Shown here one piece after another: positions 1 to 5,907 of a stretch of 12,351 bases of DNA; positions within the stretch are counted from its first letter, which is position 1; each line of letters begins with the position of its first letter. The position numbers and the translations under genes are program-made. Origin of the DNA: an uncultured Bacillota bacterium (GTDB lineage: Bacteria > Bacillota > UBA994 > UBA5500). The notes below the pieces were generated by a model. It made no database searches, was not told where the DNA came from, and saw nothing but the letters and a program-made list of their open reading frames with translations. The stretch covers positions 1-12,351 of the forward strand of contig CALNBW010000205.1 of assembly GCA_937874815.1 (NCBI GenBank). The letters run 5' to 3'.

Positions 1-36
1 TAACCGCGCTGATTAGAGAATGTAAGGGGGTATTAG

Positions 37-810
37 ATGAGACGGAGCTTACTATTGTTGATCATTCTAGCTACCTGTTTGCCTATCCACCTACAGGCTG
101 ATACCATTGAGGCTCCGTGCATGTACGTATCTATATCAACATCACTGGACGACAACGGAACCTCGGTATCGTCATGTCGGGTCAAGTTTGATTGCAGAAA
201 GCAGCACGATGAAATCGATGTGTCGGTAGTGTTGCCACAAAATTCGATGCTTACTAAGCTGCAGATGGACGGAAGTCTTTCGATTGAGGAAGTCGAAACT
301 GGATACGTGAAAATAAGCGGTAGTATGGGTGAGGGAGAGTCAGCTGTAGCAACCATTGAATCCGTACGTGTTCACGGATTTGAGGATGGCATATTGAAGA
401 ATGACGGGTACCACTTGTCCTTTTCTGGGGTGACCCTTGAACGGCTTCAGATTCAGTCGTACATAGTCAACTCATCGCTGGCCAGGATTCGGTATCAGCC
501 AGCAGATTGCCGGCTATATGTCCTTGCCTCTGCCTCAGGTCTGGATAACGCCTCATTTGCACCCATCCTGTCAACAGATTCACAACTTAGATGGGATCTT
601 TCGGCGGAGGATCTAAAGGGGTATGGGCCAAAAGACAAGCTGACGATCTATTACAGAGAACCAATTCGGCGTCAACGCCCGTACCCTTGGCCTTCGATCT
701 TCGGGTTGATGGGAATAGGTTTAGGATTGGTGGCTATCATTCGTCACCGCCGTTGGCACCATCACCGCATCGGTCATGCCGTGGATGATTGGTTTACTGA
801 GGGGGACTAA
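37..810 (+). CDS. Exported protein with C-terminal membrane anchor, function unknown
   Basis: I do not recognise a family for this 257-residue protein. The ATG is preceded by a purine-rich ribosome binding site (AAGGGGG, about 7 bases upstream). Residues 1-21 look like a signal peptide: two arginines, then a Leu/Ile-rich core, then a likely cleavage after LQA. The next ~190 residues alternate short hydrophobic and polar stretches, as expected for a beta-rich extracellular domain, with cysteines at 28, 47, 53 and 158. A single membrane segment lies at about 218-235 and is followed by a basic, histidine-rich tail (RHRRWHHHR). This predicts a type I membrane protein with most of its mass outside the cell. 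Its last 90 bases overlap the 3' end of the convergent minus-strand gene. No neighbour suggests a role. The reading frame is probably real; the function is unknown. Confidence 0.7.
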   Translation: MRRSLLLLIILATCLPIHLQADTIEAPCMYVSISTSLDDNGTSVSSCRVKFDCRKQHDEIDVSVVLPQNSMLTKLQMDGSLSIEEVETGYVKISGSMGEGESAVATIESVRVHGFEDGILKNDGYHLSFSGVTLERLQIQSYIVNSSLARIRYQPADCRLYVLASASGLDNASFAPILSTDSQLRWDLSAEDLKGYGPKDKLTIYYREPIRRQRPYPWPSIFGLMGIGLGLVAIIRHRRWHHHRIGHAVDDWFTEGD

Positions 811-2091
811 AGTAGCTAAGGCACCAGAAAGGGTTATTTGCTCATTCTGTAAAAAATAGTAAGGGCAGAGGCGTAGTTTGCCTTCAAAGGTAGCGATGCT
901 TTCGCTGGTGTGTTCGTAGTGTCGCGCAATTTGGGGCAGGGATTGCTGATAGGCCTGAATGATATAGGGACTGGTGCTAGCGAGCGCCAGATAATCGTCA
1001 ATCGTTTTGGCCCAGTGACCTGTGGTATAGTCCTTGCCGCGGCTAAAGCCATGTCCTCCCCAAGCTAGTGGCGAAAAACCAGAAGGTTTGAGCACATAGG
1101 GGCGTTGGCGCCGACTAGTTTGCTTAAGCTTGGCCAGCGAACCTAGGGGGCCGCCTGCGAATGCCACTGGGTCGCGACAGAGCAACCAGGTTGGGGGAAT
1201 TAACTCCTGTAGACATGTTAATGCTTCGCGCCCTAATAGCTGTTCCCAGTCGCCCTGTAGATCTGGGTGATGCAAAAAGGCGAACCACATTTTTTCCTCC
1301 AGATATGGCTTAGGCGGGGGAGTGATCTTGATTTTGCCTCGTGCGCCAAGGTATAGGAGTTCTTTGGCATTTGGTATGTTATCTAAATCAAAGAGCTCGA
1401 AGAAACGATAGATGAGCAGTAGTCGCTGTCCCTGGTAGCGGACTTGATCGTTATGTATTGTTAGCTGCTCGGGTCTGAGGGTGGGGATAAGCAAGCCCGC
1501 TTCTTGCCAATGCCGGGAGAGCCAAGCAGTTTCTGCCCGGTACCCGCCACACTCGTCGGATACTACAATGGCGGCTTGTTCTGCGGGGCTAATCAGGTCG
1601 GCTAGGGCGGCGGCCATGGCAGCAGCTGTCCGGCCAGCACCAACTAGTGGCCAATCCGTATAAACTTGTTCAAAGAAGCTCAGCAAGCCCATACTTCCAG
1701 GCACCGAGTCTAGCTCAGTTGCTTTCCAGCCGTCAGCTGTAAGCAGAAGATCAGGGCGAATGATATGCGGTATTTGCCCGCGAAAGGCCTCCGCTTGGGC
1801 TAATTCCACCAACCAAGCAGGCTTGCCAGCATCCAGGTATTGGGCGACGAACTGAGGCACATCGCCATGTTTACTTAATCGATAGAGCTCTTCCATTGCT
1901 CGGTAAAAACTTTTCAAATGTTGGCCCATTTGTTGTAGCTGGTTTGCTTGTTCAGGGTTAATCAGATAAGGCGTGGGCCCAATGCGAAAAGAAGCAAAGC
2001 GAGCATCCGGGTTGGGCCTGGCTAGTGGGCGTAGGATCCGGGCGTGTCCAATGGCAGCGTCAATGCGTTGGCAGGCTTCTAGGCATTGCAC
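721..2091 (-). CDS. ATP-grasp-like ligase, glutathionylspermidine-synthase-like (tentative)
   Basis: This 456-residue protein has the sequence texture of the glutathionylspermidine-synthase-like and circularly permuted ATP-grasp proteins. A substrate-domain-like stretch (RPDLLLTADGWKATELDSVP, from about residue 112) leads into PGSMG. KPYLEEKMWFAFLHHP follows near 261. YVLKPSGF near 332 offers a candidate ATP-binding lysine, followed by a Gly-rich loop (WGGHGFSRGKD, 344-354) and YIIQAYQQS near 376. The C-terminal IHGMTDAVMVP (436-446) looks conserved, so the end that overlaps the opposite gene is probably genuine. I chose the GTG at 2091 because GAGGG lies 8 bases upstream; the GTG at 2106 would add five residues and has no visible binding site. 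If the family is right, it joins a carboxylate to an amine using ATP, but the substrate cannot be told. The gene stands alone on its strand. Confidence 0.75.
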   Translation of the reverse strand: MQCLEACQRIDAAIGHARILRPLARPNPDARFASFRIGPTPYLINPEQANQLQQMGQHLKSFYRAMEELYRLSKHGDVPQFVAQYLDAGKPAWLVELAQAEAFRGQIPHIIRPDLLLTADGWKATELDSVPGSMGLLSFFEQVYTDWPLVGAGRTAAAMAAALADLISPAEQAAIVVSDECGGYRAETAWLSRHWQEAGLLIPTLRPEQLTIHNDQVRYQGQRLLLIYRFFELFDLDNIPNAKELLYLGARGKIKITPPPKPYLEEKMWFAFLHHPDLQGDWEQLLGREALTCLQELIPPTWLLCRDPVAFAGGPLGSLAKLKQTSRRQRPYVLKPSGFSPLAWGGHGFSRGKDYTTGHWAKTIDDYLALASTSPYIIQAYQQSLPQIARHYEHTSESIATFEGKLRLCPYYFLQNEQITLSGALATLVPLSKPIIHGMTDAVMVPTAVTNDSHQS

Positions 2092-2170
2092 ATGAATCAC
2101 CCTCACAAAAACATATTGTCGAGATAACAGTGGTAGGTCTAGTAATAACGTTCTTTATATGCTATGTCAA

Positions 2171-2206
2171 GAGCCTAGGAGAGGTTCACCGCGGTTAGCT
2201 AGGCTC
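2171..2206. repeat. Inverted repeat, 8-bp arms, in divergent intergenic region
   Basis: GAGCCTAG (2171-2178) and CTAGGCTC (2199-2206) are perfect inverted arms separated by 20 bases that include CCGCGG. No T-run follows, so this is not a standard terminator. The right arm ends 7 bases before a TATGAT box (2214-2219), so it could be an operator for the gene starting at 2279. This is inference from position only. Confidence 0.4.
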
Positions 2207-2219
2207 CTTGTGGTATGAT
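2185..2219 (+). promoter_or_regulatory. Candidate promoter for the zinc-ribbon gene
   Basis: TATGAT at 2214-2219 is a good -10 match located about 60 bases before the start codon at 2279. No good -35 lies at 16-18 bases; the nearest TTG-like element (TTCACC, 2185-2190) is too far at 23 bases. If this promoter is used it probably needs an activator, or it overlaps the inverted repeat as a control point. Confidence 0.3.
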
Positions 2220-2278
2220 TTCTGGCCACTAGTGAGACATTAAGTCCAATAGGCTTAAGCAAGGGAGTGCAATAGCAT

Positions 2279-2590
2279 ATGAATAAGCAAATGGTCGTAG
2301 GGCGTGTGCGTGACCTGGAGCAGCGTACCAAAGTTCTGCGCCAACAGGCTGGCTCAAATGGGAGTCAGAATGATGACGATACCTTATGGATGTCTAGCCT
2401 AGACATCATTGGCGAATTACTTAGTATGGTAGAGGAACTAGTTGGCGAAAGCGAAAATGTAGGGGACAAGATGCAACTGGCCTGCCCCAATTGTCGCTCA
2501 GTAGTTGCCGTTTCCTATGATGCGGTAGCCGATGCGGCGGTAGACTGCCCTGCTTGCGGAGCAACGATGCTACTGACAAATCCAACTTAA
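2279..2590 (+). CDS. Small zinc-ribbon protein, CD1247-like (tentative)
   Basis: This 103-residue soluble protein has a helical, acidic N-terminal half: a charged helix around residues 5-24, then a hydrophobic/acidic helix around 38-60. The C-terminal part carries two Cys pairs, CPNC (69-72) and CPAC (90-93), that can hold one zinc ion as a zinc ribbon. The layout recalls the Clostridia family named after C. difficile CD1247, whose members often sit just upstream of spoIIIAA. That assignment rests on layout and location, not on a strong sequence match. The ATG has AGGGAG about 11 bases upstream. A strong terminator follows the stop, so the gene appears to be its own transcription unit. The biochemical role is unknown; zinc ribbons of this kind usually stabilise a protein or contact nucleic acid or protein partners. 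Confidence 0.75.
   Translation: MNKQMVVGRVRDLEQRTKVLRQQAGSNGSQNDDDTLWMSSLDIIGELLSMVEELVGESENVGDKMQLACPNCRSVVAVSYDAVADAAVDCPACGATMLLTNPT
2389..2407. repeat. 19-bp perfect palindrome inside the zinc-ribbon gene
   Basis: GATGTCTAGCCTAGACATC is a 9-bp inverted repeat around a single central C, lying within codons 37-43 of the zinc-ribbon gene. It could be a protein-binding site or chance; the amino acids it encodes are ordinary. Confidence 0.5.
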
Positions 2591-2607
2591 GAAAGACAGC
2601 TGTTAGG

Positions 2608-2637
2608 GGGACCGCACAAGAAAGTGGTCCCTTTTTT
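2608..2637 (+). terminator. Rho-independent terminator after the zinc-ribbon gene
   Basis: GGGACCGC (2608-2615) pairs with GTGGTCCC (2624-2631) with one G-U wobble, around an 8-base loop, and is followed directly by six T residues (2632-2637). It begins 18 bases after the stop codon at 2590. This is a textbook intrinsic terminator. Confidence 0.9.
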
Positions 2638-2673
2638 CTGTTTACCAGGAGAACGGGGGTTACAGGGAAAATA

Positions 2674-2704
2674 TTGGACATTGTTCGGTACCGTTCGCTA
2701 CAAT
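2674..2704 (+). promoter_or_regulatory. SigA-type promoter for the patatin-like gene
   Basis: TTGGACA (2674-2680) and TACAAT (2699-2704) are separated by 18 bases counting from TGGACA. Transcription would begin near 2711, about 30 bases before the TTG start at 2742. The promoter lies just downstream of the terminator at 2608-2637, which makes an independent unit likely. Confidence 0.6.
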
Positions 2705-2741
2705 TAGGTGTGGAATCGAGACAGAAGGGAGAACGGTTAGT

Positions 2742-3527
2742 TTGGCGAGAAAAAAAGGAAATTCTAAACCGAAGATTGGCTTAGCGCTAGGTGGAGGAAT
2801 AGCGCGCGGGCTGGCCCATATTGGGGTGTTGCAGGCCCTAGCTGAACTAGACATAGATGTAGCCATCGTGGCTGGTACAAGCTCAGGCAGTATCGTGGGC
2901 GCGCTTTTTGCAGCAGGCTATCCCCCGGAAGGCATTGAGCAGGTAGCCCGCGGCACTACTTGGCGTGATTTAGGGCATTTGGTTGTGCCGCGGCGCAGCC
3001 TTTTGGGTGCCGATCGCTTGGAGAAACGGCTGGATACGCTGCTGCGGGGGCGAGTATTCTCTGATTTGAGATTACCCTTTGCAGCAGTCTGCACTGATCT
3101 GCTACGAGCAGAAAAGGCAGTGCTTAGCTCGGGCGCAGTGAGCCTGGCTGTGAGAGCCAGTTGTTCTATGCCTGGTATTTTCCCTCCCGTGGAATGGGAA
3201 GACAGGCTATTAGTCGATGGCGGCACGGTTGAGAACGTGCCAGTTCAGACTGCAAGGGATATGGGAGCCGATTACGTTATCGGGGTCGATCTTTACGGCG
3301 ATATTGCCGCTGTGCAGCAGGTGGAAGGCATTATGGGAGTGTTAATGCGTAGTTTTGAAATTACGCAGCGCTATCGTTGCTTGGCCGAATTCCAAACGGC
3401 GGATGTTTGCATTGAGCCACGCCTAGCTGGAGAAAGCCTGATCGACCTGAGTCGAGTCGATCTGTACGTTAAGGCAGGCTATGAGGCTGCGATGGAGCAA
3501 CGAGAAGAACTGCTCCAGTTGAAGTAG
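2742..3527 (+). CDS. Patatin-like phospholipase, RssA/YlbK-type
   Basis: This is a cytoplasmic serine hydrolase of the patatin-like family, expected to cleave acyl esters of (phospho)lipids with a Ser-Asp dyad. All signature elements are present in 261 residues. The oxyanion-hole loop GGGIARG is at 17-23. The nucleophile elbow GTSSG is at 45-49, with Ser47 as the likely nucleophile. The DGG motif at 159-161 supplies catalytic Asp159. The length matches the short bacterial RssA-like group, with no extra domains, signal peptide or membrane segment. The start is TTG, supported by GGGAG 10 bases upstream and by GXALGGG lying at the usual short distance from the N terminus. The physiological substrate is not known for most members. 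It has its own promoter and is followed by a long hairpin, so it is probably not co-transcribed with spoIIIAA. Confidence 0.92.
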   Translation: MARKKGNSKPKIGLALGGGIARGLAHIGVLQALAELDIDVAIVAGTSSGSIVGALFAAGYPPEGIEQVARGTTWRDLGHLVVPRRSLLGADRLEKRLDTLLRGRVFSDLRLPFAAVCTDLLRAEKAVLSSGAVSLAVRASCSMPGIFPPVEWEDRLLVDGGTVENVPVQTARDMGADYVIGVDLYGDIAAVQQVEGIMGVLMRSFEITQRYRCLAEFQTADVCIEPRLAGESLIDLSRVDLYVKAGYEAAMEQREELLQLK

Positions 3528-3638
3528 GGACTCCCCGCTGGTGAGCCCAGCTCCCCGCAAACTTATGGTAAGTCAAGACCAGGAGCGCATCAAGGCCACA
3601 CGCGCGCAAGCAGGACCACGACCTTTATCAGCAGTCTC

Positions 3639-3685
3639 GGGCGCATCGCATACGTTTTTTACAAGACGTGTGCGATGCGCCCTTT
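3639..3685 (+). terminator. Long 17-bp hairpin, probable terminator or attenuator
   Basis: GGGCGCATCGCATACGT (3639-3655) pairs with ACGTGTGCGATGCGCCC (3666-3682) over 17 base pairs with a single G-U wobble; the loop is 10 bases and T-rich. Only three T residues follow, so termination may be inefficient or Rho-assisted. It lies 112 bases after the patatin stop and 67 bases before spoIIIAA, and may insulate the sporulation operon or attenuate read-through. Confidence 0.65.
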
Positions 3686-3698
3686 GTGATCCCAGCTG

Positions 3699-3726
3699 GC
3701 ATAAATTTCGTGACAGGCCATAAGCA
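3699..3726 (+). promoter_or_regulatory. Weak SigE-like promoter candidate for spoIIIA
   Basis: The spoIIIA operon is known to be transcribed by mother-cell SigE in Bacillus. GCATAAA (3699-3705) and CATAAGCA (3719-3726) resemble the SigE -35 and -10 boxes, but the 13-base spacer is short and both boxes have mismatches. The leader would be only about 15 bases. It is listed because nothing better is visible between the hairpin and the start codon. Confidence 0.2.
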
Positions 3727-3748
3727 TGTAACAGGTGGTGGTGGAACG

Positions 3749-4699
3749 ATGAAACCCTGGGATAGTTTGCTGGCGCTTCTACCGGAAGAATGGCGCGATT
3801 GCCTGCTGCGCTCCCCTCGGACAATACTGGCGCAGGTGCAAGAACTGCGCGTTCGCCAGGGACAACCAGTTTTGGCCTATGGGGTTTTTGGTGAGAGGGT
3901 GCTCACAGCAGCCGGGCTTAGTACCGAGTGGAACCGTATGGTTGTGGCGCAGCCCGAGCAGATCAAACATCTACTAGCGACTATCAGCCAAAACTCCATC
4001 TATGCGCTGGAAGCTGAACTTCGTTCCGGTTATGTAACCATGACCGGCGGCCACCGCATCGGCCTTAGCGGTCGAGCAGTCACTGAAAACGGGCGCGTGC
4101 GCACGCTAAAGTATATCAGCAGCTTTAATATCCGCCTGGCTCGTCAAGTTGTTGGTTGCGCTAGCACGCTATTGCCTGCTTTGTTCACAGCCGATGGCCA
4201 GCTTTGCAGCACGCTGCTGGTGGCTCCGCCCCAGGGTGGCAAGACCACCATGCTGCGTGATCTGGTGCGGAGTTTGAGCTGGGGGACCGATTGTCCTCGC
4301 CCCTACAAACTGGTTGTAGTGGACGAGCGTTCGGAGTTGGCAGCTTGCTATCAAGGAGTGCCCCAGCTGGATATCGGCCCGCGGGCTGATGTGCTTGACG
4401 CCTGTCCAAAAGCAGAAGGAATGATGATGGCCTTGCGTTCGCTTAGCCCAGAAGTACTTGTTACCGATGAAATAGGGCGGCGAGAAGATGCGGAGGCCAT
4501 TGAAGAGGCCCTGCACTGCGGGGTCGCAGTTCTGGCAACGGCCCACGGCAGTAGCTGGGAAGAACTGCTGCGGCGGCCAGCGTTGAAAGATTTACTCTTA
4601 CGTGGTTCATTTACTCGCTTTGTTTTGCTAAGCACGCGCCATGGACCGGGAACCATTGAGGCCGTGCTAGATGACAAACAGCGATCAGTGGGGAGGTAA
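3749..4699 (+). CDS. spoIIIAA: Stage III sporulation protein AA (ATPase)
   Basis: SpoIIIAA is the cytoplasmic ATPase of the SpoIIIA-SpoIIQ channel, related to secretion-type AAA+ ATPases, and acts in the mother cell during engulfment. This copy has 316 residues, close to the ~307 of B. subtilis. The family stretch GYVTMTGGHRIGLSGRAV is at 94-111. The Walker A motif APPQGGKTT is at 159-167, Walker B-type VVVDERSE at 189-196, and VLVTDEIG at 236-243; TAHG (264-267) follows. I chose ATG 3749, with GGTGG shortly upstream, because its product MKPWDSLLALLP matches a normal family N terminus. An in-frame ATG at 3668 would add 27 residues but lies inside the long hairpin. The 3' end overlaps the ribosome binding site of spoIIIAB, so the two are translated together. 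Confidence 0.97.
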   Translation: MKPWDSLLALLPEEWRDCLLRSPRTILAQVQELRVRQGQPVLAYGVFGERVLTAAGLSTEWNRMVVAQPEQIKHLLATISQNSIYALEAELRSGYVTMTGGHRIGLSGRAVTENGRVRTLKYISSFNIRLARQVVGCASTLLPALFTADGQLCSTLLVAPPQGGKTTMLRDLVRSLSWGTDCPRPYKLVVVDERSELAACYQGVPQLDIGPRADVLDACPKAEGMMMALRSLSPEVLVTDEIGRREDAEAIEEALHCGVAVLATAHGSSWEELLRRPALKDLLLRGSFTRFVLLSTRHGPGTIEAVLDDKQRSVGR

Positions 4700-4704
4700 C
4701 GCCG

Positions 4705-5232
4705 GTGATTGTTCTGTTGCTCAAGATTGCAGCCAGTGCTCTCATTATCCTGGCGACCACGATAATTGGCTTTGATATTGCCCGCCGCTACCGTGACCGC
4801 CCCCAGCATTTGCGTCAGCTACAGTCCGCATTGCAAGGTCTTGCTACCGAGATTAGTTATGGGGCGACCCCTTTGCCGGAGGCCTTTGCCAGTTTGGCGA
4901 CAACCCATCGCCCCCCTATCGCTGACATGTTTCAGGTGGCTGCTAGCCAGCTGGCTCGGCCGGGAACGACTGCAGCTGTAGCCTGGCAGGCAGGGCTAGA
5001 AACGCTGTTAAAGCGTTCAGCGCTTGGCCAACGTGATTTAGCGGTCGTAGGGCAACTGGGGACGGTCCTGGGCCTGTCCGACCGGCTTGATCAAGAGCGC
5101 CACTTGCTGTTAGCACTACAGCATTTGCAGCGCGAAGAAGTGCTTGCAGAGCAAGAGCGGCAGCAGAACGAGCGTATGTGGCGTTATTTGGGCGTACTAT
5201 CGGGGTTATTGTTGGTCATAGTCTTAGTGTAG
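4705..5232 (+). CDS. spoIIIAB: Stage III sporulation protein AB
   Basis: SpoIIIAB is a membrane component of the SpoIIIA channel in the mother-cell membrane, related to the GspF-type platform proteins of secretion systems. The 175 residues match the usual length (171 in B. subtilis). Membrane segments lie at about 4-23 and 160-175, and between them is a helical cytoplasmic domain with the conserved EISYGATPLPEAF at 49-61. Residues 138-158 are highly charged and helical. The start is GTG, with GGGAGGT exactly 7 bases upstream, inside the end of spoIIIAA. The gene follows spoIIIAA by 5 bases. Confidence 0.95.
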   Translation: MIVLLLKIAASALIILATTIIGFDIARRYRDRPQHLRQLQSALQGLATEISYGATPLPEAFASLATTHRPPIADMFQVAASQLARPGTTAAVAWQAGLETLLKRSALGQRDLAVVGQLGTVLGLSDRLDQERHLLLALQHLQREEVLAEQERQQNERMWRYLGVLSGLLLVIVLV

Positions 5233-5273
5233 ACAGGCCTTGAGTTCGGTCTGAACGAAGGGGGAACGAGAAC

Positions 5274-5474
5274 GTGGGCATCAATTATGCGGTAATCTTG
5301 CAGGTCGCGGTCTTTGGGTTCGTAGTAGCTATCTTGCACAAGATACTGGAGAAATCAGGTAGAGAAGAGTATGCGCAAGTGTTGGTGCTTCTAGGAGTGA
5401 TTGTAGTGATGTTTACGGTTATCCGCTGGATGAACGAGTTGTTCTCTACCATTCGTGCTATGTTCCAGTTCTAG
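5274..5474 (+). CDS. spoIIIAC: Stage III sporulation protein AC
   Basis: This is a 66-residue two-helix membrane protein, with segments at about 5-24 and 33-52 joined by the loop LEKSGREEYAQ. The loop and length fit SpoIIIAC (68 residues in B. subtilis), which carries a very similar KKEYAQ turn. It is a small integral component of the mother-cell side of the channel; its precise mechanism is not settled. The start is GTG, with AAGGGGGA about 8 bases upstream. A 41-base gap separates it from spoIIIAB, the largest gap inside the operon, with no terminator visible in it. Confidence 0.95.
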   Translation: MGINYAVILQVAVFGFVVAILHKILEKSGREEYAQVLVLLGVIVVMFTVIRWMNELFSTIRAMFQF

Positions 5475-5487
5475 TAGGTAAGGGCTG

Positions 5488-5874
5488 ATGGATATTGTCC
5501 CCATTGTGTTCCTGGCCATTATCGGTGTCGTTTTGTTGATTATTTTGCGCCAGAGTCGGCCAGAAATGGCTTTGGTGCTTTCCATTTTGCTGGGAGTGCT
5601 GATCTTTGCCACGGTCATTCCTAAAATCGGAATGATCGTCGCCACTTTAGGCAGTATCGCCTCCAAGGCCGATGTAGGTAGTCTGCATCTGGAAACGCTC
5701 CTTAAGATTGTTGGTGTCGCCTACATTGCGGAATTTGGTGCGCAGGTTTGCCGTGATGCCCAGGAAGGTGCTATCGCTAGTAAGGTCGAGCTGGCTGGCA
5801 AAGTGATCATCATGGCCTTATCAGTACCGATTGTGCTAGTAATTCTAGATTCAGTTCTGCAGTTGCTACCTTGA
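5488..5874 (+). CDS. spoIIIAD: Stage III sporulation protein AD
   Basis: This is a 128-residue polytopic membrane protein of the SpoIIIA channel (133 residues in B. subtilis). Hydrophobic segments lie at about 3-20, 27-44 and 105-121, with a further helix near 69-82. The hallmark stretch EFGAQVCRDAQEGAIASKVE (82-101) and the following LAGK are typical of the family. It is related in organisation to SpoIIIAC and is thought to form part of the membrane base with it. ATG 5488 has AAGGG just upstream, and the gene begins 13 bases after spoIIIAC. Confidence 0.96.
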   Translation: MDIVPIVFLAIIGVVLLIILRQSRPEMALVLSILLGVLIFATVIPKIGMIVATLGSIASKADVGSLHLETLLKIVGVAYIAEFGAQVCRDAQEGAIASKVELAGKVIIMALSVPIVLVILDSVLQLLP

Positions 5875-5907
5875 GGTAGTTGGCAGATCCGCTAGGAGGT
5901 GGTTGCC

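Noticed and set aside
2554..2784. Plus-strand open frame spanning the terminator and patatin promoter
   Set aside because: It overlaps a strong terminator, a promoter and the start of the patatin gene in another frame.
3531..3558. Direct repeat CTCCCCGC (3531-3538 and 3551-3558) with a small GCTGG/CCAGC hairpin
   Set aside because: It is only 8 bases with two copies and a 5-bp stem, within what chance allows; no function is suggested.
3541..3723. Small plus-strand open frame before spoIIIAA
   Set aside because: It crosses the long hairpin, lacks a convincing ribosome binding site and shows no protein-like pattern.
3668..3748. Longer spoIIIAA starting at ATG 3668
   Set aside because: The start lies within the right arm of a 17-bp hairpin, has no ribosome binding site and would add 27 residues not expected for the family; ATG 3749 fits better.
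5899..5907. GTG start for spoIIIAE at 5899
   Set aside because: It overlaps the AGGAGGT ribosome binding site, which is correctly spaced for TTG 5908.
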